Source of the DNA: Meghimatium bilineatum
Taxonomy: Eukaryota; Mollusca; Gastropoda; Stylommatophora; Philomycidae
Direction: 5' to 3'
NCBI GenBank assembly: GCA_034231615.1
Contig: CM067316.1
Location: forward strand, 23,831,791 to 23,895,790
DNA: 64,000 bases
Position 1 is the first letter of the stretch. Every line of letters begins with the position of its first letter. This document shows, piece by piece, positions 32,891-42,533 of this stretch. Below the pieces are notes generated by a model. The model saw only the letters and a program-made list of their open reading frames with translations. It was not told the origin of the DNA and ran no database searches. The position numbers and the translations under genes were made by a program.

Positions 32891-33009
32891 TCGCAGATCT
32901 GGAAGAATCTGCGCCATAGTTTCATTTTTTGGTGCAATTATCCCCCTCCCTTCAAATATATAGCCCCAAACGTGGACCTAATTACATTTTGAGAACCACT
33001 GATCTTTAT

Positions 33010-33155
33010 CTGCTTCTTCTTTTTATGCGTTCGTCCTCTAGCTCCTGTATGTTATCAGGATGTAATCCGGAGAATGGAATGTGGTATGTCATAATTTACA
33101 TCATGGTTGCGATATCTGCGCCTTTCGATCTAACACACCTAACTTCAGCATGACT
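33010..33155 (-). mobile_element. S2 retroposon 3' fragment
   Basis: Minus strand: GCTGAAGTTAGGTGTGTTAG, ATCGCAACCATGATGTAAAT, CTCCGGATTACATCCTG and ATAACATACAGGAGCT, then an ACGCAT..AAAGAAGAAG tail. The hairpin loop sequence differs but CCTG/CAGG pairing is kept. Confidence 0.7.
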
Positions 33156-33159
33156 TCTG

Positions 33160-33895
33160 GATAACATGATCCTCTATTGAATAGGTGAGCCAACTCAACC
33201 ACCCAAAACCTTCTTAGTCACATTTTACGATGTGCATGATAGGCAACAATAACAGTACCACTAACTTTGCTTGATTTTCCACACCACATTGGCAACACTG
33301 ATCTAAATCACATTGCACAGTCCACACCACACATTGTTTGTGTTTTGGTTTTTCTTACTAGTCCTAATGTTGACATCTCAAGAGCAATCTTACTTTCGTG
33401 AACTGTGCTCACGAGATAGAAATAGGGCTCTGTTTACTGGAAGAAAACTTGACTATTGTGTCTTAGATAGTCACACTGACTAAACATAATGATTCATTAA
33501 TAAAATATAATTTAGTCACAGTAAACAGAGAACTTCCCACTTTATAGAAGGTGGTTTTCAATTTATAGAAGGTGGTTTTACGTTTGCAATGAAGGGGAGA
33601 TAATATGCACAGTTGTCAACAGATTTGTTTTAATTAATTATTGTGTCAAAACAAAGTTGAAAAATCTACTCCTGTTGTACTTTCACTTTAAACTTGAATT
33701 TACCAATTAGTGTGTTCTTTTTTAATTTTATGCTTCTGTCTAAAATATTTTTAACAAATTATTGTTTCCTATACACAAAAACGAGAAATTTGGATGAGAT
33801 CCCCTTGTTCTATCAATTTAAAAAAATCATATGGTTACTGTTTCATTGTTACTCTTACTCTTGCTGTAATTACTGTTACTCATTGGAGCACCTGC
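33160..33895. other. Unannotated AT-rich sequence
   Basis: A short inverted repeat, CTCTGTTTACTG (33427-) and CAGTAAACAGAGAAC (33518-), and a duplicated TTTATAGAAGGTGGTTTT (33541, 33562) are present. No gene recognised. Confidence 0.5.
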
Positions 33896-33899
33896 CATC

Positions 33900-34330
33900 T
33901 GATGTTAAATGCTGCCAAGATACTTGACTTTATCCCCATGATTTAATGCTGAATCATAGACAGTAATGCTGTATTTTGGCGGTGTATATTTCTTGAAAAA
34001 GCCATTACTTCTGGTTTCTTCTGGTTTAGACTGAGAGCTTTGTTTTCACTTTTTTTTACTACCATGTCCAACAAGCTTTAAATTTCTTGTTCTCTCCCTG
34101 TAATCAGAACTGTATCGTCAGCATATCTTAGATTATTCAGATTTTGTAACCTCCAACTGCTATTCCTAGCATGCTTTCTAAGTCTCACATAATATCCTAA
34201 GTATACAGAAAGAAAAGATCTGGTGCCCATCTCTATCTTTTGATGTTCTCCTACATTACCGTAAACCCTCGACACAGCTGTTAGTTTCCAATACATGTTT
34301 CTTACTATCTTTAGATCTTTTCCATCAACA
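33900..34330 (-). mobile_element. LINE RT palm fragment
   Basis: The minus strand reads YWKLTAVSRVYG, then NLNNLRYADDTVLITGREQE (YADD catalytic box), a stop, and SLLDMVVKKSENKAL..NQKK. 5'- and 3'-truncated; family close to LINE-B or LINE-I. Confidence 0.72.
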
Positions 34331-34429
34331 TAGCTGTCATCTTATTTTTACATAGTCATATGTAGTATAATTTATATGCGTATTCTTATACAACTTCTGA
34401 TTTATGAAACAACAGAGAATGAACAACGT

Positions 34430-35200
34430 AAAAACAATTTATCGCTGACGATAAAAACATCATGTATGATGATGAAGAAAAACTGCAAATTCACTATCAC
34501 TAATATGCAATAAATACAACAAGCGGATCAATAGACAAAAGGCAGAAACTATGCAAATAACGAGATCAACAGAGCATTTAAACATTCAAATAGAGAACAC
34601 AAAAATAATACAAGTCAAAGAGTTCAAGTACCTACGAAATATCTTCACAGAAGACGGACGAGTCAATTGAGAGATAGAAACAAGATGTCAAAATGAAAAT
34701 ATTGTGATATACCAGATGTCACTTTTGCTAAAGCACCCAAAAAACAACATGGAAGTAAAGAAACACATAAGTAAGAGCATCTTTGTGCCAACACTATGCT
34801 ACCAATGTCAGACTTGGCAACTAACACCTACACATAAGAGAAAGATCTAAGTAAGGCTATTTGTGTCACCAGATTCGACAAGGTGCGCAATTAGAACATC
34901 AGACGGATACTAAGTATAACATAGTGCATCAAGTATATAGAGAAACAACCGATAAAATTGTTTGGACGTCTTATGAGGATGAACGGTCCCATAATAGCTT
35001 ATAACAAGATTTAAATAATGATACAAAGCCAAGGGCAGACCTAGGAAAAGATAGATAGACAACATCAAAACCATCCTGAATAAACATGACTGCACCATAG
35101 CAACACTACTGACTCTGGAACACAGACTACATCTTCTGTACAAACCTCTACTCCCAGCGGCAAGTGTGGACGTTATGACAATAGACAATTCTCATAAATA
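34430..35200 (+). mobile_element. LINE-C, RT to tail, degenerate
   Basis: Broken frames give ADDKNIMYDDEEKLQIH, EFKYLRNIFTEDGRVN, FVPTLCYQCQTWQLT, TRFDKVRN, CIKYIEKQPIKLFGRLMRMN and GRPRKR.IDNIKTILNKHD. Same family as 24900, 42935 and 43990 (minus strand). Confidence 0.72.
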
Positions 35201-36419
35201 CGTCCGTATTAGTAATAATTACTGAAATTTAAACCCCCTCGCTCCATTGTCCAAACTATTTTATCCGTTGTTTCTATATATATACTCTATGCATGCTGTT
35301 ATATCTATTATCTTTCTGATGTTCTCATTGCGCATTTTCGTTGAGTCTGGTGATTCCGATGGCCTTCTTCGGGCATTTCATTTTGCAAGTTTTGATCTTA
35401 AATAAATCAAAAATCATGTACACCATTCAAAATAACTGCAGAATGTTCACAGTGCTAAATAATTACATACTTAACCCATACTTGACCAATGTATTGTTCA
35501 CTTTCTCCACCTTGGATTCACTGGACATTTATGAATCATATTTATGGATTTAGAAGTTATTCATCTGACATTGGACTATTCAACAATCTCAAAAACATTA
35601 ATCTATGTTTTTAACCATGTGCTCGCTTTTTTTTTTGCGGCGTTCTTTGCCAGAGAAACTTCTACCATTTATTCATTTTAACACAGGTGGGAGAGTTGTA
35701 AAGAATATAATTTTAACACAGGTGGGAGAGTTGTAAGGAAAATAATTTTAACAGTGTGTTGTCTAGTATTATTATGTATAAGGGTTAGTCATGGTCGCTG
35801 TAATTTATTGAGTAATGGTTGATAAGTTTGAGTTTTCTGTAAGGTGATACACATGACAAATTATCACTTTCATTTATTCCAAAGACAGTGAGTGAGAAAA
35901 TGATGCGTGGATGTTAGAGGGTGAGGTCTATGGCACCATCTTTGTCCTTAGGTGGTATGCTAGTCATGTTAAGCACCTGCGATTCAAAATACACAGATTG
36001 AGTAAACTGTAGCTTATATGGACACCATATATATTGTTAGTTTCTTTGCCATTCCTGCAATACGAAAGTTATGAATATATTTGTGAATATATATTCACAG
36101 TATATTCAAAGTTTTCCGAAATAATCACCCTTCTTCAGTTTTTCTTTTTAAAATATTAAGAAAGTATCTTATGGCGAGATGTGCGCTTTTCAGCCACAAA
36201 AAAGGGTTACTGTTTTAGATAATCCTGTGACCATGATTCCAATATTAACATTGTGATGACAAAAACGTATTGGATATATAACTCGGCGGTTATGGTTCTT
36301 CACCACTCTTTAAATACATACTTTCGAATTCGTGGTGGCTGGATTACCAGAACTCTATTATTATTTTATGGTTAAAAAATTATTATATAGCCAAATAGGC
36401 GCCCGTGTGTTGCCAGAGG
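35201..36419. other. Unannotated AT-rich sequence with a 38-bp duplication
   Basis: TTTTAACACAGGTGGGAGAG then TTGTAA.GAA.ATAA occurs twice in tandem at about 35676-35752. No gene recognised. Confidence 0.55.
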
Positions 36420-36680
36420 ACAGAAAGAAAGGGGGGGGGGGGTAAAGAATTGCGACATTATTACCCGCCAATTATGTTGTAAGAGGCGACTAAGCAGGTC
36501 TTGGGGTCACGTTGGTTGTTTCATCCCCAAAAAGGTCAAAGTAGTAGGATGTGTCAGACCGAAAAGCGCAGACATCGCAGTTAAGATATAAGCAATGACA
36601 CAATGCACTTCGTTCTCCGAACTACATAATGCTAATATTCAGGAGTCTGAGGACGAACGCAGAAGAAGAGGAGAGAAATT
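36420..36680 (+). mobile_element. S2 retroposon
   Basis: GGTAAAGAATTGCGACATTA, GTAAGAGGCGACTAAGCAGG, GTAGGATGTGTCAGACCG, AATGACACAATGCACTTCG, CTCCGAACTACATAATGC and ACGAACGCAGAAGAAGAG. The 3' hairpin is eroded in this copy. Confidence 0.78.
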
Positions 36681-36959
36681 GGACCATGTCCGCGATTGAA
36701 AGAAGCGCACCTCACCATAAGGTTACCTTAAATAAAATTAATTATAATAATACCATAGTTTGTAGTACAAACAAGGGTTAGGTAATAACGAAACATGATG
36801 TATTAAATGATGACAAAATGGATGACAAAACAGAGATGTATTACATAAACATATTGTGGTCAAAATTATTCCTTGATGAGACACACAAATTTAAGTTTAC
36901 ACAAGGGACTGCTTGACCATCATGTAATAATGAATACATATATGTTTGTGTGTACGTGC

Positions 36960-37200
36960 ATGCGTGTGTGTGTTCGTCCATCACAAGTGAAAATGACCAT
37001 TTTTTACATCCATTTTTGAAAATTAAGTTAGAATTATAACCATGTCTAATAGTCCGTAGAAGTCTAATGAGCCTTATTCGAGCTGTAAATGTTCGTGGGC
37101 AGTTCGGACATGGAATGACCACTGTAGATGGATTTTGATCTATCCGTGACTTTCTAGCTACTCTCCGCTGTTGGACTGCAACATTTCCTTTTCTTTTCAC
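36960..37200 (-). mobile_element. LINE-E C-terminus with damaged C2H2 finger
   Basis: The minus strand reads RKSRIDQNPSTVVIPCPNCP, then RTFTARIRLIRLLRTIRHG. The copy at 41890 retains C-x2-C-x12-H-x3-H; here the first His is Leu and the second is lost. 3' UTR matches extend to 36965 (CATCACAAGTGAAAATGACC). Confidence 0.8.
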
Positions 37201-37230
37201 AAGATGATGAGCTCTTTTTTACTGTAGAGC

Positions 37231-37233
<3 letters not shown>

Positions 37234-37296
<63 letters not shown>
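37234..37296. repeat. (AT)n microsatellite
   Basis: About 31 AT units. Confidence 0.95.
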
Positions 37297-37299
<3 letters not shown>

Positions 37300-37301
<2 letters not shown>

Positions 37302-37785
37302 TGCTTTTTTCTAGGAAAAAGGTGGGTATACGGCGTTTACAGAAGTGGATGGTTAATAATTTAACATGAATGGTCACCACCTCTCCTCCACCCTCCCCCA
37401 TTTGGCCGTCATACTTGGCACATAGGGAGTTTTGAAAAAATTAACAACCAAGCTTATGTATTAAACATTTTGAGCAATCAAATAGTTTTCTTATAGTTCT
37501 GACAGTTTCTTATATATAGACAGTGTGGTTTGTTGTGTATTATCCGTAGCGTTAATTATGAGGTACGTTATCTAAAGAGGGATGGTTTAATCATTTTGTG
37601 TGGTGACAGTGTCAGAAGGAGGAGCAGATAATATTAACACTCTGATCTGCCATGCATGTCATAAGAGACTACTAATAGGTTTGAGGTTAGTGTTGAGTAT
37701 GAGAACGAGCAACAAATAGAACCACTCAAACCTTCCCATATATATATATATATATGGCCCAAACAACCTCCACCCATACAGACAC
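37300..37785. other. Unannotated sequence with an S2-like 5' scrap
   Basis: 37615-37700 (GGAGCAGATAATATTAACAC, TGCCATGCATGTCATAAGAG, ACTACTAATAGG) resembles the S2 5' end. Otherwise nothing recognised. Confidence 0.45.
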
Positions 37786-38036
37786 ACATACATACATGCA
37801 TACATACATTCATACATACATACATACATACATACATACATACATACATACATACATACATACATACATACATACATACATACATACATACATACATACA
37901 TACATACATACATACATACATACATACATACATACATACATACATACATACATACATACATACATACATACATACATACATACATACATACATACATACA
38001 TACATACATACATACATACATACATACATACATACA

Positions 38037-38091
<55 letters not shown>
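37786..38091. repeat. Compound microsatellite (CATA)n-(CA)n
   Basis: About 60 CATA units (37786-38038), almost uninterrupted, followed directly by about 26 CA units (38039-38091). The long frames across it (YVCM, HTYI) are artefacts. Confidence 0.97.
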
Positions 38092-38094
<3 letters not shown>

Positions 38095-38204
38095 AATGCA
38101 CTCATATAATGCTTACTCTAACCAGGTTTATAATAAACACCATAATTTATCCATGCCTTTATAAAGTTCAATATTTCTATTTCGTTCCTTGCTATTTTAA
38201 TCTG

Positions 38205-38534
38205 TTGCTGCCTGGTGCCCAAAAAGCCGTTGTTGTTTTAGTGAAGCCTCCATGCTGTCATGAAAGGAAACAGGACATATTCGTTGGTCATCTTTTCTAT
38301 CTCTATTGTAAATAGGAATTCCTTGGAAAATTAGAGACTTGGCAACTTGTACAGCTTTCTGGCAGTTCTGTCCGGGTTATGATCGCCTATCTACAAACAA
38401 CTGTATAGTGTGCTTAATTGCTTTATTGGCACCATTTGAATTTATGTTTCGTTCTTGCGATATCAGGCTCAGTTCAGAAAGCTCTTGAAGTACATCACAC
38501 ATCGATCCTAAGTCTAAAATAAAATTCACACAGT
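38205..38534 (-). pseudogene. hAT/ZNF862-like transposase-derived fragment
   Basis: The minus strand reads LDLGSMCDVLQELSELSLIS, QERNINSNGANKAIKHTIQL, FVDRRS-stop, PGQNCQKAVQVAKSLIFQGI and DDQRICPVSFHDSMEASLKQ. The 'DVLQELSELSL.LQ.R' and 'F.GI' pattern resembles the hAT-derived proteins related to ZNF862/KIAA1586. It has at least one stop and no zinc-binding or dimerisation region. An AG acceptor-like site (TTATTTTAG) lies just upstream of the frame. Confidence 0.55.
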
Positions 38535-38649
38535 AGTAATCTTCTTCATCAATCCCTTATATGTGCACTTATCTTTTTTTTTTTAAATCTCTGGAATTAT
38601 CATCTTAGTAAAGATAACTAAGATAAAACTCGTCTGTAATTGTGGCCTG

Positions 38650-38949
38650 GAAGGTATCGTGTTATCTTGAAAGAAATAAGTGTTTACCAACATTGTTAGG
38701 AGGGTATCGCACAGGAAAGAAGCCATGGCAGAATGCAGCCATATTTGCGCAGGATGTTTTTGAGGGGTTCGATTCGCGCATGGAGACATGTGCGGTCGCA
38801 ATAGACCTTGAGGATGCATACAACAGGGTGTCCTTGGATATCTTGATAGACCAGCTGTTAAATCTTGCAGTAAATCCTTTTGTCGTGCGGTGGGTTGGCG
38901 CCACCCTGATGCACAGGATAGTAGTTCTTAAGTGTGGTAACTGGATTGA
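38650..38949 (+). mobile_element. LINE-K RT fragment, cut by LINE-B
   Basis: The open frame reads NKCLPTLLGGYRTGKKPWQN, AAIFAQDVFEGFDSRMETCA and VAIDLEDAYNRV, then a segment ending VVLKCGNWI. This is the RT fingers and first palm motif (the D of AIDLEDAYNRV) of another non-LTR family. Homology stops at about 38949 where LINE-B begins; no continuation is seen beyond 40487. Confidence 0.8.
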
Positions 38950-40288
38950 AGACCTTCATCATCATCAAGTACCGTCTCCGCAACGAAGGTTGACTGTAAC
39001 GTATCTCCAACATCTCCTGTCTCTTGTCTTGGTGGTGCACTCTGCTAGACTGTAACCTGTCCATCGTGTAATGTTACTCTCCCACTTGTATCTCTACCTA
39101 CCTCTTGCTCGCCTCCCTTTGACTTTACCCTCAAGTAAGGTCTTCAATAGGGTGTCATGTCTTTTAATGTGTCCAAAGTATTTTATTTGCCTGTACTTTA
39201 TTTCTCTTAGTAGTTCTTTCTTCATATTAAGTGTCTTTAGCACCTCTTTATTTGTTTTCTTCTCTTTCCATGATGTTCTCCCTATTCTTCTATATACCCA
39301 CATCTCAAAGGCATCAATTTTGTCTTCTAATTGTTTATTTAGTGTCCATGTTTCTGAGCCATACATTAATATGGAATAGATGTAGCATTTTATAATTCTC
39401 ATTTTTAACTTGTTTGTAATTTGTTTAGATATTAATAATTTCCTCATGCCATTGAAGGTACTTTTAGCCATTCCTATTCTCCTTTTAACTTCTGTTTCAC
39501 ATCTGCCATCATTTGTGACTATGTGTTCAAGATATTGATACTGTTTTACTTGTTGTAGTTTCTCTCCCTGTATGTTTATGTTTATCTCCTGTTCTTCTGT
39601 GTCTTTGCTGATTATCATGGTTTTTGTTTTTTGAATGTTTATATCCAGTCCATATTCATTACTTGATTTATTGACTTGATCTATTAGTCTTTGTAGTTCA
39701 TGTTCACTTTCTGCTAAAAGAACAGTGTCATCTGCATATCTAATGTTGTTTATTATTTTCCCATTAATCTTGAGTCCTGGTATTTCTTCTATATTTTTAA
39801 AGATATTCTCTGTGTAGATATTAAATAGGCTTGGTGATAAAATGCATCCTTGTCTTACCCCTCTTCTTATTTCTATGTTTGGAGAGTAGCTGTTTTCACA
39901 CCTTATTGATGCAGTTTATTCCCAATATATATTTCTAATCAGCCTGATGTCTTTTCCATCTATGCCTATTTCTTGAAGACATTTGATTAATTTTTCATGT
40001 TGGACTCTGTCAAAGGCCTTGCTGTAGTCTATGAAGCAAATATAGATACTTTTTTGGACTTCTATATATTTATCTATCACTAGCCGGATACTCAGTATAG
40101 CTTCTCTGGTTCCTTTGTTTTTCCTAAAACCGAATTGTTCTTCACCGACCTCCATGTCTATCTTGTTCTTAATTCTTTCATGTATTATCTTGAGAAGTAT
40201 TTTAGTTAGATGGCTCATTAGACTTATTGTTCTATATTCTGTACAGTCCACAGCCCTGGGCTTCTTAGGTAGTGGTATGAATATTGAT
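38950..40288 (-). mobile_element. LINE-B, best copy: RT plus C-terminus with one nonsense codon
   Basis: On the minus strand a frame starts at FIPLPKKPRAVDCTEYRTIS and continues RT fingers (EEQFGFRKNKGTREAI), palm A (ICFIDYSKAFDRV), a TAA stop at 39916-39918, then, in the same frame, EIRRGVRQGCILSPSLFNIY, INNIRYADDTVLLAESEHEL, MYGSETWTLNKQLEDKI, KYFGHIKRHD and GKVKGRRARGR before a second stop at 39094-39096. A single C-to-T change would explain the TAA. The 5' part (endonuclease) is absent. It ends in CATCATCATCAAG next to LINE-K. Confidence 0.9.
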
Positions 40289-40487
40289 GATGAAGACCTT
40301 ACTTGAGGGTAAAGTCAAAGGGAAGCGAGCAAGCGGTATACAGAGATACAAGTGGGAGAGTAACATCACACAATGGACAGGTTATAGTCTAGCAGAGTGC
40401 ACCAGTAAGATAAGAGACAGTGGATGTTGGAGATCCGTTGCAGCCAACCTTCGTTGCGGAGACGGCATTTGATGATTATGATGACCT
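40289..40487 (+). mobile_element. LINE-B 3' tail in head-to-head arrangement
   Basis: It reads MKTLLEGKVKGKRASGIQRY, KWESNITQWTGYSLAECTSK, then IRDSGCWRSVAANLRCGDGI-stop, the complete C-terminus that the neighbouring copy carries on the other strand. The two copies abut at about 40288 with their 3' ends facing outward. Confidence 0.88.
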
Positions 40488-40869
40488 TTGTGGGCAGCCT
40501 TGGCAATGAGATTACTTCCGGGTAAATTATAGTTTCTGTTTCAGGGAAAACATTACTCGCGCTGACATAATGTTATGGTCTGTAAATTTTGTATTTTTGT
40601 AACGTGTAAGGGAGCCTATTTTCCTCGTACCCTGTTAGTGTCTTTTAAAAAATGAACAAAGTAAAATGTTTGCTTACACTGCAGTATTTTTGCGTATTTT
40701 TGTCAGATGTCAATATATAAATTATAAATAATTAATTATTTAATATTTATTTAATTTACTCTGACTGATATTTACTCTGGCTCAACTGACGTTGAATTGT
40801 GAAATAGAAAATTGCCACTCAACTAAAAAAAATAATTAAATTTAAGCCTATTATTCGTTTTATTCTGCA

Positions 40870-41500
40870 ATCAGTTTCCTATGTAGTCTATACAGGAAGG
40901 TGGGCCGCTTCTATGAATTCTGTCTCAGCAGGAGGTCCTCACGGTTGCCCCACAGTGGCCACAGATACCTTTGGACTTTAGTGGCTTTAGTGAAGTTTAG
41001 TCAGATCTGTCTCTTGGCCATAATTTAGAATCAGAGATTGAGTGGTCATGTCTGCAGAATCTGTTCTGGAGTCTAGGGGCCCTTTTGACATAGGCATTGG
41101 TCAGTTGTAACAGTAACAGCCTTCATTATGTGATGTGCTTGTAGTTTACAGTGTCCTGTGCGGAGTCCAAAAATTGTAGTTTACTGTGATCTGCTTAGCT
41201 TTTATACATTATAATATAATAGGTCATGTGGAAAGTTGCTGCCTGTTCTCTGACTCCATGTTTGTATTTTCTTTTAATGAGAGTTTTTGCTTCAGTCAGT
41301 GCTATTCTGTGCTGGAATTGTTCCTTTTTTTTTGCACCTGCTTCTGCCAGCTGCCTCATTTCCTACAATTCCACAATATGCAGGGATCCACTGCATCACA
41401 ACTTTATTGTTAGCAGACATTCAATTTAAAAGTTCTACAGTTGTTTTTGTTAGATCTTTAGGTTCATTTTGGATGGTACTACATGCAGTCACACAAGAAG
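40870..41500 (-). mobile_element. LINE RNase H/C-terminal fragment
   Basis: The minus strand gives VMQWIPAYCGIVGNEAAG (the RNase H Q-W-I-P-A-H-C-G-x-x-GNE motif, His replaced by Tyr), a degenerate middle, then FGLRTGHCKLQAH and PLWGNREDLL. The same family as 60420-61190, in opposite orientation. Confidence 0.75.
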
Positions 41501-41889
41501 ATAGTTAGCTCCTGTGAGTCTCTGTTCCTCTAGAGCCATTGATGTTTCTAAGATTCCTTGTAGCTCTGCCCTGTACTTTGTTACGACTAGTCAATAAATT
41601 TTCAAAAGTTTTTGTACCAGATTTTAAATACATCATTTCTTATTGATTTTAGCAATTTTTAGCATGCTTATTTCAAATATCATAATGAAATTCCCAATTG
41701 GCTCTGTTTTTTTTAAAATGTGAATTTAAATTTTAGCAATGCAAATTTCATGTGTAGGTCTACTTGTTTAATCTCTCTGGTGAACAGTTATTCTTTACAC
41801 TTTAACATAAAACTTGTTATTACAAATTCAATTAAGTGATTTTTCACTATAAAATGTTAGATGAAATAAAACATACTATTTAAAGTTCA
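41501..41889. other. Unannotated sequence upstream of CLCC1
   Basis: AT-rich; nothing recognised. It may contain a 5' untranslated exon or promoter of CLCC1, but none could be assigned. Confidence 0.4.
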
Positions 41890-42080
41890 CATGTTGTTCG
41901 TCCATCACAAGTGATGATGACCATTTGTTACATCCACTTTTGAAAATTCAATTTTAGTTATGTCCTTGATTATGAGTTCGTAGATGGCTAATGAGCCCTA
42001 TTCGAGCTGTAAATGCCCTTGGACAGTTCGGACATGGAATGACGACTGTAGACGGATCTTGGTCTATCCATGGTCATCAT
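41890..42080 (-). mobile_element. LINE-E C-terminus with intact C2H2 finger
   Basis: The minus strand reads IDQDPSTVVIPCPNCPRAF, then TARIGLISHLRTHNQGHN-stop. The finger is C-x2-C-x12-H-x3-H. It occurs at the extreme C-terminus, as in several non-LTR ORF2 proteins of molluscs and other invertebrates. Confidence 0.82.
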
Positions 42081-42303
42081 GATGACCATGGTCATCACTG
42101 AGAGCTCCACAGTTTGACTTTAAAAAATCCATGTGTGAGTCCAGAAAATGAATTTTTAAAGATATGTTGCAGCCTAGACTCTTATACTTCAGAAGGAGAT
42201 TTTCTACAATGCCTTTGTAATTATCAGATCTGTTGTTTCCAAGAAAATTGGCCACCACTGATTTAAATGCTAGCCATGCTTCTTTTTCATTTCCATGCAA
42301 CAA
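42064..42303 (-). pseudogene. Fragment of a TE-associated protein (FLxSHxD motif)
   Basis: The minus strand encodes AWLAFKSVVANFLGNNRSDN, YKGIVENLLLKYKSLGCNIS and LKIHFLDSHMDFLKSNCGAL, ending SDDHG. This matches a repetitive invertebrate protein family with 'W..F..VV.NFLGN....NY..LV..LL..Y..LG.NMSLK.HFL.SHLD.FP.N.G..SDE.GERFHQD'. The family is found in many copies and is probably transposon-linked; its enzymology is unknown to me. This copy lacks the rest and lies antisense about 60 bp upstream of the CLCC1 start codon. Confidence 0.65.
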
Positions 42304-42358
42304 GCAAAGAAACTCATCATCAATTCTTCACACTTTCTTATCCATGTAGCTATTTCAG

Positions 42359-42533
42359 TGCAAGAATGGTGAAAAAGAGAGCTCTTATTTTCGTAATAAC
42401 TATCTGGATATTAACCTCATTGTGTTCTGGACAACAAGAGGATGATTATGTGGATCCAACAGACTTAATTCATTTTGACCCAGTCAACGTTCGCATGAAA
42501 ACAGAAAGAACTGACAATACAATCATTAAAGTT
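42359..42533 (+). CDS. CLCC1: CLCC1 coding exon 1: signal peptide and DPTD motif
   Basis: A pyrimidine-rich tract ending CTATTTCAG precedes seven untranslated bases and ATG at 42366 (A at -3, G at +4). An in-frame upstream start would add a poor N-terminus before the hydrophobic signal, so 42366 is preferred. The exon encodes 56 residues and ends AAAGTT before donor GTAAGT. Confidence 0.9.

Noticed and set aside
37634..38105. Long open frames of repeated YVCM, HTYI or VCVC residues
   Set aside because: They are translations of the (CATA)n and (CA)n microsatellite.
42267..42365. In-frame N-terminal extension of CLCC1 exon 1
   Set aside because: It would bury the signal peptide behind about 33 residues, and a strong acceptor (CTATTTCAG) lies between it and the preferred ATG.
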